Below, one piece after another: positions 60,842-64,000 of a DNA stretch of 64,000 bases (its first letter is position 1; every line of letters begins with the position of its first letter). The DNA comes from a halophilic archaeon SHRA6 (lineage in GTDB: Archaea > Halobacteriota > Halobacteria > Halobacteriales > Haloferacaceae). The DNA lies in assembly GCA_005239175.1 (NCBI GenBank), contig ML241294.1, positions 372,001 to 436,000 of the forward strand, in the 5' to 3' direction. A model generated the notes under the pieces. The model was given only the letters and a program-made list of their open reading frames with translations, was not told the DNA's origin and did not search any database. Both the position numbers and the translations under genes were made by a program.

Positions 60842-62104
60842 TTACGTCGATGCAGCGGTGTCCGCCTCCGCCGCGTGGAAAAGCGCATCTGCCAGGAATT
60901 TTGCGGCCCAGTTGGGATATCGCAGATACATGTACGGGCCCCACACCGGTGCAGAGCCTGAGAGGCCCCCACGTAGCACCGAGGGCCCCGTGAGCGGTTG
61001 TCGCTGTTTCAGGAACCGCACTGTTCGATCGGCTTCAGTTCGATACCTCGGTACCCCGGTTATGTCAAATAGGCGGTACCATATGATCGCCATCTGGGCG
61101 TTACCGGTCAGACAGTAGAAGTTCGACCCCTGAAAGGAACTGTCGAACCGACCGGTGAGTATGCCGGTCCGCTGTTGGATCTCGAGGAAGGCCGCTGCGG
61201 AACGAATCGCAGCGTCGAGGAGTTCGTCATCGTCGAGTATGACAGCGCCCTCCAGGAGCCCTCTGATCGTGTATGCGATCGTATGCAAAAACGGATCGTC
61301 CCCTCGGTCGAACCCCGCACGCCGGAACCAGCCGTCTTCGCGCTGTTGATCTGCAACCCACCGAAGGTTTCGCATGGCGGTCGATCGAACCGTTGGCGAG
61401 CCAACGTGTTCGTTCGCCGCGAGGAGTCCCCATGCGATCCTGGAACTGTAGCTGTGGACGACGTCGTTGTAATCGTAACGATCCCAGTACCCGTCTGGGT
61501 GTTGGACCGAAACCAGCCACTCCCCCGCCTGTTCGGCCGCATCGAGATACGCCTGCTCGTCGGTCACCTCGTACGCCCTAGCGAGGCCGAACAGGATCTG
61601 TCCGGTGTTGAACACGCTTGGCTCGCGCTCGCTCTGTGGGTTATCTCCTTTCGGAAACGCACCCGTCTCGAACTGTGTTTCACACAGCCACTCGGCCATC
61701 TGGTCGGCTCGACGGCGGGCCTCGAGCGAGCCGTACCTGTCAGCGTACTCGTACAGCGTCGGCACGATATATCCGGTCGTTTCTGGATAGGGGCCACCCC
61801 AGCCGAGGACGAGGTTGTAGTTCGATGCACAGCCGCCGGTGCCGGTCGCATCCTGGCTTCGATACAGCCATCGAATCGCCGCGTCGAGATGCGTCCGATC
61901 GCGCTGAATGTGGCTGTCGCGTCCACGGATATCAGACCACACCTCATTGCCGAGGATCGGAAGCCGCACCGACAGTGACGGCTTCGATCCGAGTGTGCGA
62001 CCCGCCACCATTACCAGCGCACCCCACGGTATCTTCGGCCATTCTTGCGGTGAGTACGGGACGTTCGGCGATGGTGCAACTTCCAGCGCGAGGTGTTTCG
62101 CCAC
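60842..62104 (-). CDS. Alpha/alpha-toroid protein of the exopolysaccharide region
   Basis: 420 residues. Repeated helical hairpins with aromatic/Gly motifs (WLYRSQDATGTGGCASNYNLVLGWGGPYPETTGYIVPTLYEYA, LVSVQHPDGYWDRYDYNDVVHSYSSRIAWGLL, WFRRAGFDRGDDPFLHTIAYTIRGLLEG) indicate a six-hairpin or terpene-cyclase-like toroid. Homologues sit among polysaccharide genes and could be lyases or hydrolases; the catalytic residues are not evident. No signal peptide is seen. It lies between the beta-helix genes and the asparagine-synthase-like gene, all on the minus strand. Confidence 0.7.
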   Translation of the reverse strand: MAKHLALEVAPSPNVPYSPQEWPKIPWGALVMVAGRTLGSKPSLSVRLPILGNEVWSDIRGRDSHIQRDRTHLDAAIRWLYRSQDATGTGGCASNYNLVLGWGGPYPETTGYIVPTLYEYADRYGSLEARRRADQMAEWLCETQFETGAFPKGDNPQSEREPSVFNTGQILFGLARAYEVTDEQAYLDAAEQAGEWLVSVQHPDGYWDRYDYNDVVHSYSSRIAWGLLAANEHVGSPTVRSTAMRNLRWVADQQREDGWFRRAGFDRGDDPFLHTIAYTIRGLLEGAVILDDDELLDAAIRSAAAFLEIQQRTGILTGRFDSSFQGSNFYCLTGNAQMAIIWYRLFDITGVPRYRTEADRTVRFLKQRQPLTGPSVLRGGLSGSAPVWGPYMYLRYPNWAAKFLADALFHAAEADTAAST

Positions 62105-62230
62105 ATTCTGCTCTGAAATACTGTCTCACTAGACCGGGTTTACTATCGGCTGCCTAACGCCCGCAGTTGCTGATAACAGGGTATGGCGCAGGCGATCCGT
62201 TGGGACTGATCGCCACTGTCGTGTACGAAA

Positions 62231-63991
62231 TCAATCGAGATGGGTAGCGATCCACCGTTCGAGCGTCGTGATCTGTGATAGCATCGACACGTTGTTTTCA
62301 CCGTTCATATGTGCAGAGAAGAGCTCTGATACGGCGTCAGCGTTGAACAACGCTCGTGAGCAGGCGTCGTCGACGAGACCTTTGACGATGTCGTGGAGTT
62401 CCGAGTCCCGATCGCGGAGCCAGAAGTCCGCAAGTTGTCCGCTCCCGTAGGTGGGTTTCGATCGGAGTCGTCCGGTCACGACGTTGCCGACAAATCCAGC
62501 AACATGGAGAGGATACGGCCAGGATGGCTTCATTTTTGTCCGCTCATAGGTGATCTTAGAGAGTTCGGGGTCGATCCGTCGGATCAACTCAAGTTTTGCC
62601 CGGCTGGTTCCGTACGGGACAGATTCACCGGTGAGCGGAAACGTTCCTTTTCGGTACGCCCGTGGTAGTCGTGCACACCACTCCAGATACGAGCCGTCTA
62701 CGTGCGGAAACCGAGTTCCAAACCGGTCACGCATGAGTCGGTTACTTGTCGCTGTGTGTTTTGTGTAATAGTTCTGAAAGTGGATATCCAAGATTTGTCT
62801 GCGGGCACCCTGCTCGTCGCTCTCGTGCAGTTCAGTTCTGAATGATCCGTACGGGTCTACCCGTGGTGATAGGAGCTCTCTGACAAGCCCTGCGCTCGAT
62901 CCAGCCTCGCTTGCATACTGGGACTCGATTGGCGACCGGCCTGAGCGAAGATGCGGCCGAAGCAAGTGGTCGCCAATCAACTCGCCCTGCATCCCCTCCA
63001 TCACCACACCAGGTGTTGGTTCGAGATGATATGACGGTGAGAGATTTACCGACGTACTCCACCGCATCATTCCATCGGTCGATTCAATAACGCGATCAAA
63101 ACAATCTGCAAATGTCCCCGCCGAAAGCGGCACCTCACTCAGCTCAATTTTGAGCGTTTCAGCAACCGCTGCGGCGAGTTTTGGATTATCGCTGGTCGGC
63201 GGATTGGCATCATACGTATACGCCCCGAGTGACCAATCGTTTCCGTCTGCCGACAAAAGCGCGGCCGCCGTTGTTCGGCTGTCAAGCCCCCCAGACAACC
63301 AGATACCGTTTTGTTCAGGCAGCGTTTTGGCGATTCGCGCGGTTGCCTGTAGGTACCGATCGGCGAGTTCGTCAAGGTATGCAGAACCCGGTGAGGCCTC
63401 GTCGTACCGTGGTTTCCAGTATCGGGTCGTCGATCGCTCACCGTTAGTCACTTCGAGGACAGTCGCGGGTCGGATAGACTGGATACCCTCGACAAGGGTT
63501 CTGTCGCCCCACAGATGACCCATGAGAAGCATATCGCTGGCGGCCTGCAAATCGAGCACTGGTGTAACATCTTCAGTTAGGATCGGGGCCACCGCTGTAC
63601 CAAACACGAACTGTCCAGACCGCGAACAATAACACGGCCGGGTCCCGAGTTTGTCTGTGATGACGAGTGTTCGGTCCGCAGAGAAACACACCATAAGGAA
63701 ACAGCCCTGCAGCCGCGAGGCAACCTCGACGGGCCGATCAAACAGTGATTCGAACATCGCTTGGTGATCGATCCGAAGTTCATCGAGATTCGTGACAACA
63801 CCGTAAAGCACCCCGCTACGGCTGCCGTCCGACCATGTCGCCATGCCGCGTGGATCGCCTGGATCACTTGTCACGACGATACCATTAGTGCCGTGCTCGA
63901 ATCGCTCTGTGCGACTGTCGTCGGAATCGATGGTCTCCTGGGCGGCTCGTAGCGCTTTTCCGGTGATGTGTCCACCAATCAGTCCGCTCAT
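62231..63991 (-). CDS. Asparagine-synthase-like amidotransferase lacking the glutaminase Cys
   Basis: 586 residues. The N-terminus is MSGLIGGHITG where asparagine synthetases have MCG, so the glutaminase nucleophile is missing although the Ntn-type fold (GTRPCYCSRSGQFVFGTAV) remains. The synthetase domain has the PP-loop LSGGLDSRTTAAALL (about 233-247). It probably adenylates a carboxylate, perhaps a uronic acid, and uses ammonia or another amine, as inferred for asparagine-synthase-like genes in glycan clusters (for example amidation of hexuronic acids). The start at 63991 is 10 nt from the window end and fits homology. Confidence 0.82.
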   Translation of the reverse strand: MSGLIGGHITGKALRAAQETIDSDDSRTERFEHGTNGIVVTSDPGDPRGMATWSDGSRSGVLYGVVTNLDELRIDHQAMFESLFDRPVEVASRLQGCFLMVCFSADRTLVITDKLGTRPCYCSRSGQFVFGTAVAPILTEDVTPVLDLQAASDMLLMGHLWGDRTLVEGIQSIRPATVLEVTNGERSTTRYWKPRYDEASPGSAYLDELADRYLQATARIAKTLPEQNGIWLSGGLDSRTTAAALLSADGNDWSLGAYTYDANPPTSDNPKLAAAVAETLKIELSEVPLSAGTFADCFDRVIESTDGMMRWSTSVNLSPSYHLEPTPGVVMEGMQGELIGDHLLRPHLRSGRSPIESQYASEAGSSAGLVRELLSPRVDPYGSFRTELHESDEQGARRQILDIHFQNYYTKHTATSNRLMRDRFGTRFPHVDGSYLEWCARLPRAYRKGTFPLTGESVPYGTSRAKLELIRRIDPELSKITYERTKMKPSWPYPLHVAGFVGNVVTGRLRSKPTYGSGQLADFWLRDRDSELHDIVKGLVDDACSRALFNADAVSELFSAHMNGENNVSMLSQITTLERWIATHLD

Positions 63992-64000
63992 TGTGTATGC

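Overview
The window comes from a haloarchaeon (class Halobacteria). The evidence is a GC-rich sequence unusually full of CGATCG, very acidic proteins, many twin-arginine (Tat) signals with lipoboxes, promoters that put the start codon at or near the expected transcription start, and families that I know only or mainly from haloarchaea (Htur_1727-type radical-SAM partner, HalOD1, DUF7344, HTH_10/Bat regulators, CGCGG peptide family). I cannot name the genus or say whether this is chromosome or megaplasmid. No rRNA or tRNA gene and no CRISPR array was found.

Region 1 (1-23.9 kb) is a respiratory and cofactor neighbourhood centred on denitrification. It holds a copper nitrite reductase (nirK), a SCO copper chaperone, TlpA and CcdA thiol proteins, an NnrS/haem-copper-oxidase-like membrane protein, two DUF2249 proteins, two cupins, a DtxR regulator, a PaaB-like protein translationally coupled to a radical SAM/SPASM enzyme, a second radical SAM/SPASM enzyme, a His-rich CGCGG peptide-like protein, a DUF59-like protein, a MoaD-like beta-grasp protein ending in Cys-Cys, and an HTH_10 regulator. 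A dimethylglycine-dehydrogenase-like flavoprotein with both ETF subunits sits inside it. The main discovery is a 12-bp near-palindrome, CGAA-N4-TTCG, upstream of eight of these genes (nine sites in all). It lies 37-41 nt before the presumed leaderless start codon, and 40 nt before the likely nirK transcription start. One site is separated from its target, the CGCGG gene, by a TnpB (IS1341-type) element. The spacing rule predicts where that element's left end should be.

Region 2 (24-31.5 kb) is ordinary: an epimerase/reductase, a decayed gene resembling DUF3179, a ZIP metal transporter, a DASH cryptochrome, a lone PhnM and GlmS.

Region 3 (31.8-52.1 kb) is a surface-glycan locus. It has UDP-GlcNAc 2-epimerase and a UDP-ManNAc-type dehydrogenase, a sugar epimerase, a Gfo/Idh/MocA oxidoreductase, four GT2 and three GT4 glycosyltransferases and an ABC exporter likely to act as a flippase. 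Four DUF7344 winged-helix proteins, a PadR regulator and two HalOD1 proteins are scattered among them. Two tandem-repeat blocks (8 x 25 bp and 6 x 24 bp) flank the oxidoreductase.

Region 4 (52.1-64 kb) is a more AT-rich, visibly remodelled continuation. It contains a frameshifted flippase remnant, a decayed second copy of the tandem GT4 pair, an alkaline-phosphatase/sulfatase-superfamily protein, a ParB-like-fold protein, two secreted pectate-lyase-type beta-helix proteins (one with its Tat signal on a separate overlapping reading frame), an alpha/alpha-toroid protein and an asparagine-synthase-like protein lacking the glutaminase cysteine.
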